Part shown: positions 46,539 to 60,100 of the stretch, piece by piece | How positions within the stretch are numbered: position 1 is the first letter of the stretch | Layout of the letters: the number at the start of each line of letters is the position of its first letter | DNA from: Auanema rhodensis | Lineage: Eukaryota; Nematoda; Chromadorea; Rhabditida; Rhabditidae | Direction of reading: 5' to 3' | Assembly (NCBI GenBank): GCA_964057225.1 | Contig: CAXKVF010000094.1 | Coordinates: 1 to 64,000, forward strand | DNA length: 64,000 nt | Position numbers and translations under genes: made by a program | Notes under the pieces: model-generated | Database searches by the model: none | Seen by the model: the letters and a program-made list of their open reading frames with translations, nothing else | Told to the model about the DNA's origin: nothing

Positions 46539-47227
46539 CAACAAGATAATGCTACGTTATTTAAATTATTGTAACAAAATAACGATGAATTAGAGAAAAA
46601 AAAAATTAATACTAAATAACATTCAAAATAAAAATAGCATTTAATAGAGAATGAGAAAGGAAAAATAAGGCAAATTCTAAACGAGGAGATGTTATGACTA
46701 ATGGTTCCAAGTTACCGTAATCCTATGCGGACTAGAGGACATTTTGACAACCATCCGAGCTCCATGTGCCTCTCCAAATAAGATGAGATAAACACTGGTA
46801 GGCGTATCAACCACAATTTCATCTTAAGTGGTAGTCTCCATTAGTAATCAAGGATTCACTCTGGGAGACATATGGAGACACATTATTAAATCATAATCTC
46901 GGTTCAATTTAGAAATGAGTACTTCTTGAGACCATTAGTCAAAATAATAACATATTCCCATTCATTACTAGCCCCTTATTCTACAATCTCTATTAGGAAA
47001 TGCTTGAATATTAAGATAATTAATTTATGAAATTAATAATATTCTAATTCATCGTCACTTCATATTATATTGAACCCTTCTTATAAATTATTGTAATTTT
47101 GTTTTTATACTAATTAAAACTCTATCATACTATAGTTATTGTGAAGCTAAAACAATTGAACTCTAAAACTCAGTTACATATAAGCCCAAATTTTTGTTTA
47201 AAATATCGCGAGGTCGCGACAATCTTT
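46539..47227 (+). other. 3' untranslated region of the element
   Basis: About 690 bp, AT-rich, without an open frame of note, between the polyprotein stop and the polypurine tract. Most of it is a 474-bp imperfect palindrome, entered separately. A 13-bp direct repeat (TAAATTATTGTAA) at 46562-46574 and 47084-47096 brackets the palindrome. A small hairpin with 8-bp arms ATTAATTT and AAATTAAT lies at 47019-47037. Confidence 0.7.
46582..47055. repeat. 474-bp imperfect palindrome in the 3' untranslated region
   Basis: The outer arms ACGATGAATTAGA (46582-46594) and TCTAATTCATCGT (47043-47055) are perfect 13-bp inverted repeats. The inner arms TGACTAATGGT (46695-46705) and ACCATTAGTCA (46931-46941) are 11 bp and share the same centre near 46818. 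Between them shorter matches continue (GCATTT, TAGAGA, AATAAGG, ATGTTA), and GTCTCC pairs with GGAGAC nearer the centre. It may be an old foldback or MITE inside the element, or an RNA structure acting in export or packaging. Confidence 0.7.
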
Positions 47228-47236
47228 GAAAAAGGG
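47228..47236 (+). other. polypurine tract
   Basis: GAAAAAGGG lies two bases (CA) before the 3' LTR. It would prime plus-strand DNA. The two extra bases fit an integrase that trims a terminal dinucleotide before joining. Confidence 0.8.
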
Positions 47237-47238
47237 CA

Positions 47239-47604
47239 CGTTCCATTCGGAGACTCTATATATGTAACTGCAGGGTTAGAGCCAGACCGACTAGAGGAAT
47301 GAGGAATGGCACCGCCTTCCCTCATGCCCCTATTCGGGAGTTCGCCCCTTTGCAAGCCCATGGACGGTTTGCATCTAACTTAGTTAATCTTATATATTAG
47401 TCTTTGTCTTGTAAATGTAGTTTACTTTATACTTGTGTTATTGTATTGTAATGATATTGTATTGTGTATAATAAACCTATATATTTCCTTATCTTATGTA
47501 ATCCTTATGCTCTGTTTCCATACCGCTACACTTATGGAATACTATACGCGTAGTTGAGCAGACTACAATGGTCTGTTCAATATACGTAGGAGCATAATGG
47601 AACG
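47239..47604 (+). repeat. 3' long terminal repeat (366 bp)
   Basis: Reads identical to the 5' copy, including the CGTTCCATT...AATGGAACG ends. No difference was found over 366 bp, so the insertion is young. The RNA would be cleaved after AATAAA at 47470-47475. Confidence 0.95.
47470..47475 (+). terminator. AATAAA polyadenylation signal in 3' LTR
   Basis: The hexamer sits 231 bp into the LTR and is followed by a T-rich tract. It is the likely 3' processing signal of the element's genomic RNA and would define the end of R shortly after. Confidence 0.7.
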
Positions 47605-47608
47605 CATC
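47605..47608. repeat. target site duplication, right copy (CATC)
   Basis: CATC repeats the last four bases before the 5' LTR. The satellite resumes with ACGTGTAC, restoring the monomer without loss. Confidence 0.93.
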
Positions 47609-48170
47609 ACGTGTACATTTAATTAGCATAAATTAAAGTTCACGTAAATTTCAAAGTCATGGTTACCATGAACCAATATCAATAAAAATTTGTTTTTAGA
47701 CTAATATGGACATGGGGAATCTAATTTTGAAAACCGCATCTCTTTATCTTTCACGTGAAGCGAGTTACATACCAAGTGCACATCACGTGTACATTTAATT
47801 AGCATAAATTAAAGTTCACGTAAATTTCAAAGTCATGGTTACCATGAAGCAATATCAATAAAAATTTGTTTTTAGACTAATATGGACATGGGGAATCTAA
47901 TTTTGAAAACCGCATCTCTTTATCTTTCACGTGAAGCGAGTTACATACCAAGTGCACATCACGTGTACATTTAATTAGCATAAATTAAAGTTCACGTAAA
48001 TTTCAAAGTCATGGTTACCATGAACCAATATCAATAAAAATTTGTTTTTAGACTAATATGGACATGGGGAATCTAATTTTGAAAACCGCATCTCTTTATC
48101 TTTCACGTGAAGCGAGTTACATACCAAGTGCACATCACGTGTACATTTAATTAGCATAAATTAAAGTTCA

Positions 48171-51100
48171 CGTAAAATTCAAAGTCATGGTTACCATGCA
48201 CCAATATCAATAAAAATTTGTTTTTAGACTAATATGGACATGGGGAATCTAATTTTGAAAACCGCATCTCTTTATCTTTTACGTGAAGCGAGTTACATAC
48301 CAAGTGCACATCACGTGTACATTTAATTAGCATAAATTAAAGTTCACGTAAATTTCAAAGTCATGGTTACCATGAACCAATATCAATAAAAATTTGTTTT
48401 TAGACTAATATGGACATGGGGAATCTAATTGTGAAAACCGCATCTCTTTATCTTTCACGTGAAGCGAGTTACATACCAAGTGCACATCACGTGTACATTT
48501 AATTAGCATAAATTAAAGTTCACGTAAATTTCAAAGTCATGGTTACCATGAACCAATATCAATAAAAATTTGTTTTTAGACTAATATGGACATGGGGAAT
48601 CTAATTTTGAAAACCGCATCTCTTTATCTTTCACGTGAAGCGAGTTACATACCAAGTGCACATCACGTGTACATTTAATTAGCATAAATTAAAGTTCACG
48701 TAAATTTCAAAGTCATGGTTACCATGAACCAATATCAATAAAAATTTGTTTTTAGACTAATATGGACATGGGGAATCTAATTGTGAAAACCGCATCTCTT
48801 TATCTTTTACGTGAAGCGAGTTACATACCAAGTGCACATCACGTGTACATTTAATTAGCATAAATTAAAGTTCACGTAAATTTCAAAGTCATGGTTACCA
48901 TGAACCAATATCAATAAAAATTTGTTTTTAGACTAATATGGACATGGGGAATCTAATTTTGAAAACCGCATCTCTTTATCTTTCACGTGAAGCGAGTTAC
49001 ATACCAAGTGCACATCACGTGTACATTTAATCAGCATAAATTAAAGTTCACGTAAATTTCAAAGTCATGGTTACCATGCACCAATATCAATAAAAATTTG
49101 TTTTTAGACTAATATGGACATGGGGAATCTAATTTTGAAAACCGCATCTCTTTATCTTTCACGTGAAGCGAGTTACATACCAAGTGCACATCACGTGTAC
49201 ATTTAATTAGCATAAATTAAAGTTCACGTAAATTTCAAAGTCATGGTTACCATGAACCAATATCAATAAAAATTTGTTTTTAGACTAATATGGACATGGG
49301 GAATCTAATTTTGAAAACCGCATCTCTTTATCTTTCACGTGAAGCGAGTTACATACCAAGTGCACATCACGTGTACATTTAATTAGCATAAATTAAAGTT
49401 CACGTAAATTTCAAAGTCATGGTTACCATGCACCAATATCAATAAAAATTTGTTTTTAGACTAATATGGACATGGGGGATCTAATTTTGAAAACCGCATC
49501 TCTTTATCTTTCACGTGAAGCGAGTTACATACCAAGTGCACATCACGTGTACATTTAATTAGCATAAATTAAAGTTCACGTAAATTTCAAAGTCATGGTT
49601 ACCATGAACCAATATCAATAAAAATTTGTTTTTAGACTAATATGGACATGGGGAATCTAATTTTGAAAACCGCATCTCTTTATCTTTCACGTGAAGCGAG
49701 TTACATACCAAGTGCACATCACGTGTACATTTAATTAGCATAAATTAAAGTTCACGTAAATTTCAAAGTCATGGTTACCATGCACCAATATCAATAAAAA
49801 TTTGTTTTTAGACTAATATGGACATGGGGAATCTAATTTTGAAAACCGCATCTCTTTATCTTTTACGTGAAGCGAGTTACATACCAAGTGCACATCACGT
49901 GTACATTTAATTAGCATAAATTAAAGTTCACGTAAATTTCAAAGTCATGGTTACCATGAACCAATATCAATAAAAATTTGTTTTTAGACTAATATGGACA
50001 TGGGGAATCTAATTTTGAAAACCGCATCTCTTTATCTTTCACGTGAAGCGAGTTACATACCAAGTGCACATCACGTGTACATTTAATTAGCATAAATTAA
50101 AGTTCACGTAAATTTCAAAGTCATGGTTACCATGAACCAATATCAATAAAAATTTGTTTTTAGACTAATATGGACATGGGGAATCTAATTTTGAAAACCG
50201 CATCTCTTTATCTTTCACGTGAAGCGAGTTACATACCAAGTGCACATCACGTGTACATTTAATTAGCATAAATTAAAGTTCACGTAAAATTCAAAGTCAT
50301 GGTTACCATGCACCAATATCAATAAAAATTTGTTTTTAGACTAATATGGACATGGGGAATCTAATTTTGAAAACCGCATCTCTTTATCTTTTACGTGAAG
50401 CGAGTTACATACCAAGTGCACATCACGTGTACATTTAATTAGCATAAATTAAAGTTCACGTAAATTTCAAAGTCATGGTTACCATGAACCAATATCAATA
50501 AAAATTTGTTTTTAGACTAATATGGACATGGGGAATCTAATTGTGAAAACCGCATCTCTTTATCTTTCACGTGAAGCGAGTTACATACCAAGTGCACATC
50601 ACGTGTACATTTAATTAGCATAAATTAAAGTTCACGTAAATTTCAAAGTCATGGTTACCATGAACCAATATCAATAAAAATTTGTTTTTAGACTAATATG
50701 GACATGGGGAATCTAATTTTGAAAACCGCATCTCTTTATCTTTCACGTGAAGCGAGTTACATACCAAGTGCACATCACGTGTACATTTAATTAGCATAAA
50801 TTAAAGTTCACGTAAATTTCAAAGTCATGGTTACCATGAACCAATATCAATAAAAATTTGTTTTTAGACTAATATGGACATGGGGAATCTAATTTTGAAA
50901 ACCGCATCTCTTTATCTTTCACGTGAAGCGAGTTACATACCAAGTGCACATCACGTGTACATTTAATCAGCATAAATTAAAGTTCACGTAAATTTCAAAG
51001 TCATGGTTACCATGCACCAATATCAATAAAAATTTGTTTTTAGACTAATATGGACATGGGGAATCTAATTTTGAAAACCGCATCTCTTTATCTTTCACGT

Positions 51101-52020
51101 GAAGCGAGTTACATACCAAGTGCACATCACGTGTACATTTAATTAGCATAAATTAAAGTTCACGTAAATTTCAAAGTCATGGTTACCATGAACCAATATC
51201 AATAAAAATTTGTTTTTAGACTAATATGGACATGGGGAATCTAATTTTGAAAACCGCATCTCTTTATCTTTCACGTGAAGCGAGTTACATACCAAGTGCA
51301 CATCACGTGTACATTTAATTAGCATAAATTAAAGTTCACGTAAATTTCAAAGTCATGGTTACCATGCACCAATATCAATAAAAATTTGTTTTTAGACTAA
51401 TATGGACATGGGGGATCTAATTTTGAAAACCGCATCTCTTTATCTTTCACGTGAAGCGAGTTACATACCAAGTGCACATCACGTGTACATTTAATTAGCA
51501 TAAATTAAAGTTCACGTAAATTTCAAAGTCATGGTTACCATGAACCAATATCAATAAAAATTTGTTTTTAGACTAATATGGACATGGGGAATCTAATTTT
51601 GAAAACCGCATCTCTTTATCTTTCACGTGCAGCGAGTTACATACCAAGTGCACATCACGTGTACATTTAATTAGCATAAATTAAAGTTCACGTAAATTTC
51701 AAAGTCATGGTTACCATGCACCAATATCAATAAAAATTTGTTTTTAGACTAATATGGACATGGGGAATCTAATTTTGAAAACCGCATCTCTTTATCTTTT
51801 ACGTGAAGCGAGTTACATACCAAGTGCACATCACGTGTACATTTAATTAGCATAAATTAAAGTTCACGTAAATTTCAAAGTCATGGTTACCATGAACCAA
51901 TATCAATAAAAATTTGTTTTTAGACTAATATGGACATGGGGAATCTAATTTTGAAAACCGCATCTCTTTATCTTTCACGTGAAGCGAGTTACATACCAAG
52001 TGCACATCACGTGTACATTT
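48171..52020. repeat. 12-monomer higher-order repeat zone
   Basis: CGTAAAATTC begins at 48171 and 50283, 2112 bp or 12 monomers apart. The following variants (TTTTACGTG, AATTGTG, AATCAGC, GGGGATCT) repeat in the same order. The block is a shortened copy of the 25-monomer unit interrupted by the element. Confidence 0.75.
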
Positions 52021-53780
52021 AATCAGCATAAATTAAAGTTCACGTAAATTTCAAAGTCATGGTTACCATGCACCAATATCAATAAAAATTTGTTTTTAGA
52101 CTAATATGGACATGGGGAATCTAATTTTGAAAACCGCATCTCTTTATCTTTCACGTGAAGCGAGTTACATACCAAGTGCACATCACGTGTACATTTAATC
52201 AGCATAAATTAAAGTTCACGTAAATTTCAAAGTCATGGTTACCATGCACCAATATCAATAAAAATTTGTTTTTAGACTAATATGGACATGGGGAATCTAA
52301 TTTTGAAAACCGCATCTCTTTATCTTTCACGTGAAGCGAGTTACATACCAAGTGCACATCACGTGTACATTTAATTAGCATAAATTAAAGTTCACGTAAA
52401 TTTCAAAGTCATGGTTACCATGCACCAATATCAATAAAAATTTGTTTTTAGACTAATATGGACATGGGGAATCTAATTTTGAAAACCGCATCTCTTTATC
52501 TTTCACGTGAAGCGAGTTACATACCAAGTGCACATCACGTGTACATTTAATTAGCATAAATTAAAGTTCACGTAAATTTCAAAGTCATGGTTACCATGCA
52601 CCAATATCAATAAAAATTTGTTTTTAGACTAATATGGACATGGGGAATCTAATTTTGAAAACCGCATCTCTTTATCTTTTACGTGAAGCGAGTTACATAC
52701 CAAGTGCACATCACGTGTACATTTAATTAGCATAAATTAAAGTTCACGTAAATTTCAAAGTCATGGTTACCATGAACCAATATCAATAAAAATTTGTTTT
52801 TAGACTAATATGGACATGGGGAATCTAATTTTGAAAACCGCATCTCTTTATCTTTCACGTGAAGCGAGTTACATACCAAGTGCACATCACGTGTACATTT
52901 AATCAGCATAAATTAAAGTTCACGTAAATTTCAAAGTCATGGTTACCATGCACCAATATCAATAAAAATTTGTTTTTAGACTAATATGGACATGGGGAAT
53001 CTAATTTTGAAAACCGCATCTCTTTATCTTTCACGTGAAGCGAGTTACATACCAAGTGCACATCACGTGTACATTTAATCAGCATAAATTAAAGTTCACG
53101 TAAATTTCAAAGTCATGGTTACCATGCACCAATATCAATAAAAATTTGTTTTTAGACTAATATGGACATGGGGAATCTAATTTTGAAAACCGCATCTCTT
53201 TATCTTTCACGTGAAGCGAGTTACATACCAAGTGCACATCACGTGTACATTTAATTAGCATAAATTAAAGTTCACGTAAATTTCAAAGTCATGGTTACCA
53301 TGCACCAATATCAATAAAAATTTGTTTTTAGACTAATATGGACATGGGGAATCTAATTTTGAAAACCGCATCTCTTTATCTTTCACGTGAAGCGAGTTAC
53401 ATACCAAGTGCACATCACGTGTACATTTAATTAGCATAAATTAAAGTTCACGTAAATTTCAAAGTCATGGTTACCATGCACCAATATCAATAAAAATTTG
53501 TTTTTAGACTAATATGGACATGGGGAATCTAATTTTGAAAACCGCATCTCTTTATCTTTTACGTGAAGCGAGTTACATACCAAGTGCACATCACGTGTAC
53601 ATTTAATTAGCATAAATTAAAGTTCACGTAAATTTCAAAGTCATGGTTACCATGAACCAATATCAATAAAAATTTGTTTTTAGACTAATATGGACATGGG
53701 GAATCTAATTTTGAAAACCGCATCTCTTTATCTTTCACGTGAAGCGAGTTACATACCAAGTGCACATCACGTGTACATTT
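52021..53780. repeat. 5-monomer tandem duplication (880 bp unit)
   Basis: AATCAGC variants at 52021 and 52197 recur at 52901 and 53077, both 880 bp (five monomers) apart, with the same intervening AACC/CACC and TTTTACGTG variants. Confidence 0.75.
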
Positions 53781-56446
53781 AATTAGCATAAATTAAAGTT
53801 CACGTAAATTTCAAAGTCATGGTTACCATGCACCAATATCAATAAAAATTTGTTTTTAGACTAATATGGACATGGGGAATCTAATTTTGAAAACCGCATC
53901 TCTTTATCTTTCACGTGAAGCGAGTTACATACCAAGTGCACATCACGTGTACATTTAATTAGCATAAATTAAAGTTCACGTAAATTTCAAAGTCATGGTT
54001 ACCATGAAGCAATATCAATAAAAATTTGTTTTTAGACTAATATGGACATGGGGAATCTAATTTTGAAAACCGCATCTCTTTATCTTTCACGTGAAGCGAG
54101 TTACATACCAAGTGCACATCACGTGTACATTTAATTAGCATAAATTAAAGTTCACGTAAATTTCAAAGTCATGGTTACCATGCACCAATATCAATAAAAA
54201 TTTGTTTTTAGACTAATATGGACATGGGGGGTCTAATTTTGAAAACCGCATCTCTTTATCTTTTACGTGAAGCGAGTTACATACCAAGTGCACATCACGT
54301 GTACATTTAATTAGCATAAATTAAAGTTCACGTAAATTTCAAAGTCATGGTTACCATGAACCAATATCAATAAAAATTTGTTTTTAGACTAATATGGACA
54401 TGGGGAATCTAATTTTGAAAACCGCATCTCTTTATCTTTCACGTGAAGCGAGTTACATACCAAGTGCACATCACGTGTACATTTAATTAGCATAAATTAA
54501 AGTTCACGTAAATTTCAAAGTCATGGTTACCATGCACCAATATCAATAAAAATTTGTTTTTAGACTAATATGGACATGGGGAATCTAATTTTGAAAACCG
54601 CATCTCTTTATCTTTCACGTGAAGCGAGTTACATACCAAGTGCACATCACGTGTACATTTAATTAGCATAAATTAAAGTTCACGTAAATTTCAAAGTCAT
54701 GGTTACCATGCACCAATATCAATAAAAATTTGTTTTTAGACTAATATGGACATGGGGAATCTAATTTTGAAAACCGCATCTCTTTATCTTTCACGTGAAG
54801 CGAGTTACATACCAAGTGCACATCACGTGTACATTTAATTAGCATAAATTAAAGTTCACATAAATTTCAAAGTCATGGTTACCATGCACCAATATCAATA
54901 AAAATTTGTTTTTAGACTAATATGGACATGGGGAATCTAATTTTGAAAACCGCATCTCTTTATCTTTCACGTGAAGCGAGTTACATACCGAGTGCACATC
55001 ACGTGTACATTTAATTAGCATAAATTAAAGTTCACGTAAATTTCAAAGTCATGGTTACCATGAACCAATATCAATAAAAATTTGTTTTTAGACTAATATG
55101 GACATGGGGAATCTAATTTTGAAAACCGCATCTCTTTATCTTTCATGTGAAGCGAGTTACATACCAAGTGCACATCACGTGTACATTTAATTAGCATAAA
55201 TTAAAGTTCACGTAAATTTCAAAGTCATGGTTACCATGAAGCAATATCAATAAAAATTTGTTTTTAGACTAATATGGACATGGGGAATCTAATTTTGAAA
55301 ACCGCATCTCTTTATCTTTCACGTGAAGCGAGTTACATACCAAGTGCACATCACGTGTACATTTAATTAGCATAAATTAAAGTTTACGTAAATTTCAAAG
55401 TCATGGTTACCATGAACCAATATCAATAAAAATTTGTTTTTAGACTAATATGGACATGGGGAATCTAATTTTGAAAACCGCATCTCTTTATCTTTCACGT
55501 GAAGCGAGTTACATACCAAGTGCACATCACGTGTACATTTAATTAGCATAAATTAAAGTTCACGTAAAATTCAAAGTCATGGTTACCATGCACTAATATC
55601 AATAAAAATTTGTTTTTAGACTAATATGGACATGGGGAATCTAATTTTGAAAACCGCATCTCTTTATCTTTTACGTGAAGCGAGTTACATACCAAGTGCA
55701 CATCACGTGTACATTTAATTAGCATAAATTAAAGTTCACGTAAATTTCAAAGTCATGGTTACCATGAACCAATATCAATAAAAATTTGTTTTTAGACTAA
55801 TATGGACATGGGGAATCTAATTTTGAAAACCGCATCTCTTTATCTTTCACGTGAAGCGAGTTACATACCAAGTGCACATCACGTGTACATTTAATTAGCA
55901 TAAATTAAAGTTCACGTAAATTTCAAAGTCATGGTTACCATGAACCAATATCAATAAAAATTTGTTTTTAGACTAATATGGACATGGGGAATCTAATTTT
56001 GAAAACCGCATCTCTTTATCTTTCACGTGAAGCGAGTTACATACCAAGTGCACATCACGTGTACATTTAATTAGCATAAATTAAAGTTCACGTAAATTTC
56101 AAAGTCATGGTTACCATGCACCAATATCAATAAAAATTTGTTTTTAGACTAATATGGACATGGGGGATCTAATTTTGAAAACCGCATCTCTTTATCTTTC
56201 ACGTGAAGCGAGTTACATACCAAGTGCACATCACGTGTACATTTAATTAGCATAAATTAAAGTTCACGTAAATTTCAAAGTCATGGTTACCATGAACCAA
56301 TATCAATAAAAATTTGTTTTTAGACTAATATGGACATGGGGAATCTAATTTTGAAAACCGCATCTCTTTATCTTTCACGTGAAGCGAGTTACATACCAAG
56401 TGCACATCACGTGTACATTTAATTAGCATAAATTAAAGTTCACGTA

Positions 56447-59400
56447 AATTCCAAAGTCATGGTTACCATGCACCAATATCAATAAAAATTCGTTTTTAGA
56501 CTAATATGGACATGGGGAATCTAATTTTGAAAACCGCATCTCTTTATCTTTCACGTGAAGCGAGTTACATACCAAGTGCACATCACGTGTACATTTAATT
56601 AGCATAAATTAAAGTTCACGTAAATTTCAAAGTCATGGTTACCATGCACCAATATCAATAAAAATTTGTTTTTAGACTAATATGGACATGGGGAATCTAA
56701 TTTTGAAAACCGCATCTCTTTATCTTTCACGTGAAGCGAGTTACATACCAAGTGCACATCACGTGTACATTTAATTAGCATAAATTAAAGTTCACGTAAA
56801 TTTCAAAGTCATGGTTACCATGCACCAATATCAATAAAAATTTGTTTTTAGACCAATATGGACATGGGGAATCTAATTTTGAAAACCGCATCTCTTTATC
56901 TTTCACGTGAAGCGAGTTACATACCAAGTGCACATCACGTGTACATTTAATTAGCATAAATTAAAGTTCACGTAAATTTCAAAGTCATGGTTACCATGAA
57001 GCAATATCAATAAAAATTTGTTTTTAGACTAATATGGACATGGGGAATCTAATTTTGAAAACCGCATCTCTTTATCTTTCACGTGAAGCGAGTTACATAC
57101 CAAGTGCACATCACGTGTACATTTAATTAGCATAAATTAAAGTTCACGTAAATTTCAAAGTCATGGTTACCATGCACCAATATCAATAAAAATTTGTTTT
57201 TAGACTAATATGGACATGGGGGATCTAATTTTGAAAACCGCATCTCTTTATCTTTTACGTGAAGCGAGTTACATACCAAGTGCACATCACGTGTACATTT
57301 AATTAGCATAAATTAAAGTTCACGTAAATTTCAAAGTCATGGTTACCATGAACCAATATCAATAAAAATTTGTTTTTAGACTAATATGGACATGGGGAAT
57401 CTAATTTTGAAAACCGCATCTCTTTATCTTTCACGTGAAGCGAGTTACATACCAAGTGCACATCACGTGTACATTTAATTAGCATAAATTAAAGTTCACG
57501 TAAATTTCAAAGTCATGGTTACCATGCACCAATATCAATAAAAATTTGTTTTTAGACTAATATGGACATGGGGAATCTAATTTTGTAAACCGCATCTCTT
57601 TATCTTTCACGTGAAGCGAGTTACATACCAAGTGCACATCACGTGTACATTTAATTAGCATAAATTAAAGTTCACGTAAATTTCAAAGTCATGGTTACCA
57701 TGCACCAATATCAATAAAAATTGGTTTTTAGACTAATATGGACATGGGGAATCTAATTTTGAAAACCGCATCTCTTTATCTTTCACGTGAAGCGAGTTAC
57801 ATACCAAGTGCACATCACGTGTACATTTAATTAGCATAAATTAAAGTTCACGTAAATTTCAAAGTCATGGTTACCATGCACCAATATCAATAAAAATTTG
57901 TTTTTAGACTAATATGGACATGGGGAATCTAATTTTGAAAACCGCATCTTTTTATCTTTCACGTGAAGCGAGTTACATACCAAGTGCACATCACGTGTAC
58001 ATTTAATTAGCATAAATTAAAGTTCACGTAAATTTCAAAGTCATGGTTACCATGCACCAATATCAATAAAAATTTGTTTTTAGACTAATATGGACATGGG
58101 GAATCTAATTTTGTAAACCGCATCTCTTTATCTTTCACGTGAAGCGAGTTACATACCAAGTGCACATCACGTGTACATTTAATTAGCATAAATTAAAGTT
58201 CACGTAAATTTCAAAGTCATGGTTACCATGCACCAATATCAATAAAAATTGGTTTTTAGACTAATATGGACATGGGGAATCTAATTTTGAAAACCGCATC
58301 TCTTTATCTTTCACGTGAAGCGAGTTACATACCAAGTGCACATCACGTGTACATTTAATTAGCATAAATTAAAGTTCACGTAAATTTCAAAGTCATGGTT
58401 ACCATGCACCAATATCAATAAAAATTTGTTTTTAGACTAATATGGACATGGGGAATCTAATTTTGAAAACCGCATCTCTTTATCTTTCACGTGAAGCGAG
58501 TTACATACCAAGTGCACATCACGTGTACATTTAATTAGCATAAATTAAAGTTCACGTAAATTTCAAAGTCATGGTTACCATGAACCAATATCAATAAAAA
58601 TTTGTTTTTAGACTAATATGGACATGGGGAATCTAATTTTGAAAACCGCATCTCTTTATCTTTCACGTGAAGCGAGTTACATACCAAGTGCACATCACGT
58701 GTACATTTAATTAGCATAAATTAAAGTTCACGTAAATTTCAAAGTCATGGTTACCATGAACCAATATCAATAAAAATTTGTTTTTAGACTAATATGGACA
58801 TGGGGAATCTAATTTTGAAAACCGCATCTCTTTATCTTTCACGTGAAGCGAGTTACATACCAAGTGCACATCACGTGTACATTTAATTAGCATAAATTAA
58901 AGTTCACGTAAATTCCAAAGTCATGGTTACCATGCACCAATATCAATAAAAATTCGTTTTTAGACTAATATGGACATGGGGAATCTAATTTTGAAAACCG
59001 CATCTCTTTATCTTTCACGTGAAGCGAGTTACATACCAAGTGCACATCACGTGTACATTTAATTAGCATAAATTAAAGTTCACGTAAATTTCAAAGTCAT
59101 GGTTACCATGCACCAATATCAATAAAAATTTGTTTTTAGACTAATATGGACATGGGGAATCTAATTTTGAAAACCGCATCTCTTTATCTTTCACGTGAAG
59201 CGAGTTACATACCAAGTGCACATCACGTGTACATTTAATTAGCATAAATTAAAGTTCACGTAAATTTCAAAGTCATGGTTACCATGCACCAATATCAATA
59301 AAAATTTGTTTTTAGACTAATATGGACATGGGGAATCTAATTTTGAAAACCGCATCTCTTTATCCTTCACGTGAAGCGAGTTACATACCAAGTGCACATC

Positions 59401-60100
59401 ACGTGTACATTTAATTAGCATAAATTAAAGTTCACGTAAATTTCAAAGTCATGGTTACCATGAAGCAATATCAATAAAAATTTGTTTTTAGACTAATATG
59501 GACATGGGGAATCTAATTTTGAAAACCGCATCTCTTTATCTTTCACGTGAAGCGAGTTACATACCAAGTGCACATCACGTGTACATTTAATTAGCATAAA
59601 TTAAAGTTCACGTAAATTTCAAAGTCATGGTTACCATGCACCAATATCAATAAAAATTTGTTTTTAGACTAATATGGACATGGGGGATCTAATTTTGAAA
59701 ACCGCATCTCTTTATCTTTTACGTGAAGCGAGTTACATACCAAGTGCACATCACGTGTACATTTAATTAGCATAAATTAAAGTTCACGTAAATTTCAAAG
59801 TCATGGTTACCATGAACCAATATCAATAAAAATTTGTTTTTAGACTAATATGGACATGGGGAATCTAATTTTGAAAACCGCATCTCTTTATCTTTCACGT
59901 GAAGCGAGTTACATACCAAGTGCACATCACGTGTACATTTAATTAGCATAAATTAAAGTTCACGTAAATTTCAAAGTCATGGTTACCATGCACCAATATC
60001 AATAAAAATTTGTTTTTAGACTAATATGGACATGGGGAATCTAATTTTGTAAACCGCATCTCTTTATCTTTCACGTGAAGCGAGTTACATACCAAGTGCA
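56447..60100. repeat. 14-monomer higher-order repeat
   Basis: AATTCCAAAG at 56447 and 58911, and TTTTGTAAAC at 57581 and 60045, are each 2464 bp (14 monomers) apart. A nested 3-monomer duplication puts a further TTTTGTAAAC at 58109. Confidence 0.75.

Larger units (their letters stand above)
35534..47604 (+). mobile_element. complete Ty3/gypsy-like LTR retrotransposon with internal envelope
   Basis: A 12,071-bp element with two 366-bp LTRs, a 4-bp target duplication, a tRNA-Gln-type primer binding site, a polypurine tract and one uninterrupted Gag-Env-Pol frame. The order protease, RT, RNase H, integrase with GPY/F module places pol with the Ty3/gypsy (Metaviridae) group and not with BEL/Pao or Copia. 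The LTRs look identical and the coding frame is open, so the insertion is recent and may still be active. The 1.9-kb leader contains an antisense spliced gene. Unusual traits are the envelope-like domain between Gag and Pol, LTR ends of CG...CG in place of TG...CA, and a large foldback in the 3' untranslated region. Confidence 0.96.

Noticed and set aside
35534..47604. BEL/Pao or Copia identity
   Set aside because: RT-RNase H-integrase order rules out Copia, and the GPY/F integrase and RT blocks fit Ty3/gypsy, even though gB-like envelopes were first seen in BEL/Pao Tas elements.
56775..56957. Minus-strand frame of 60 codons in the right satellite arm
   Set aside because: It exists only because a T-to-C variant (GACCAATATGG) removes a stop present in all other monomers.
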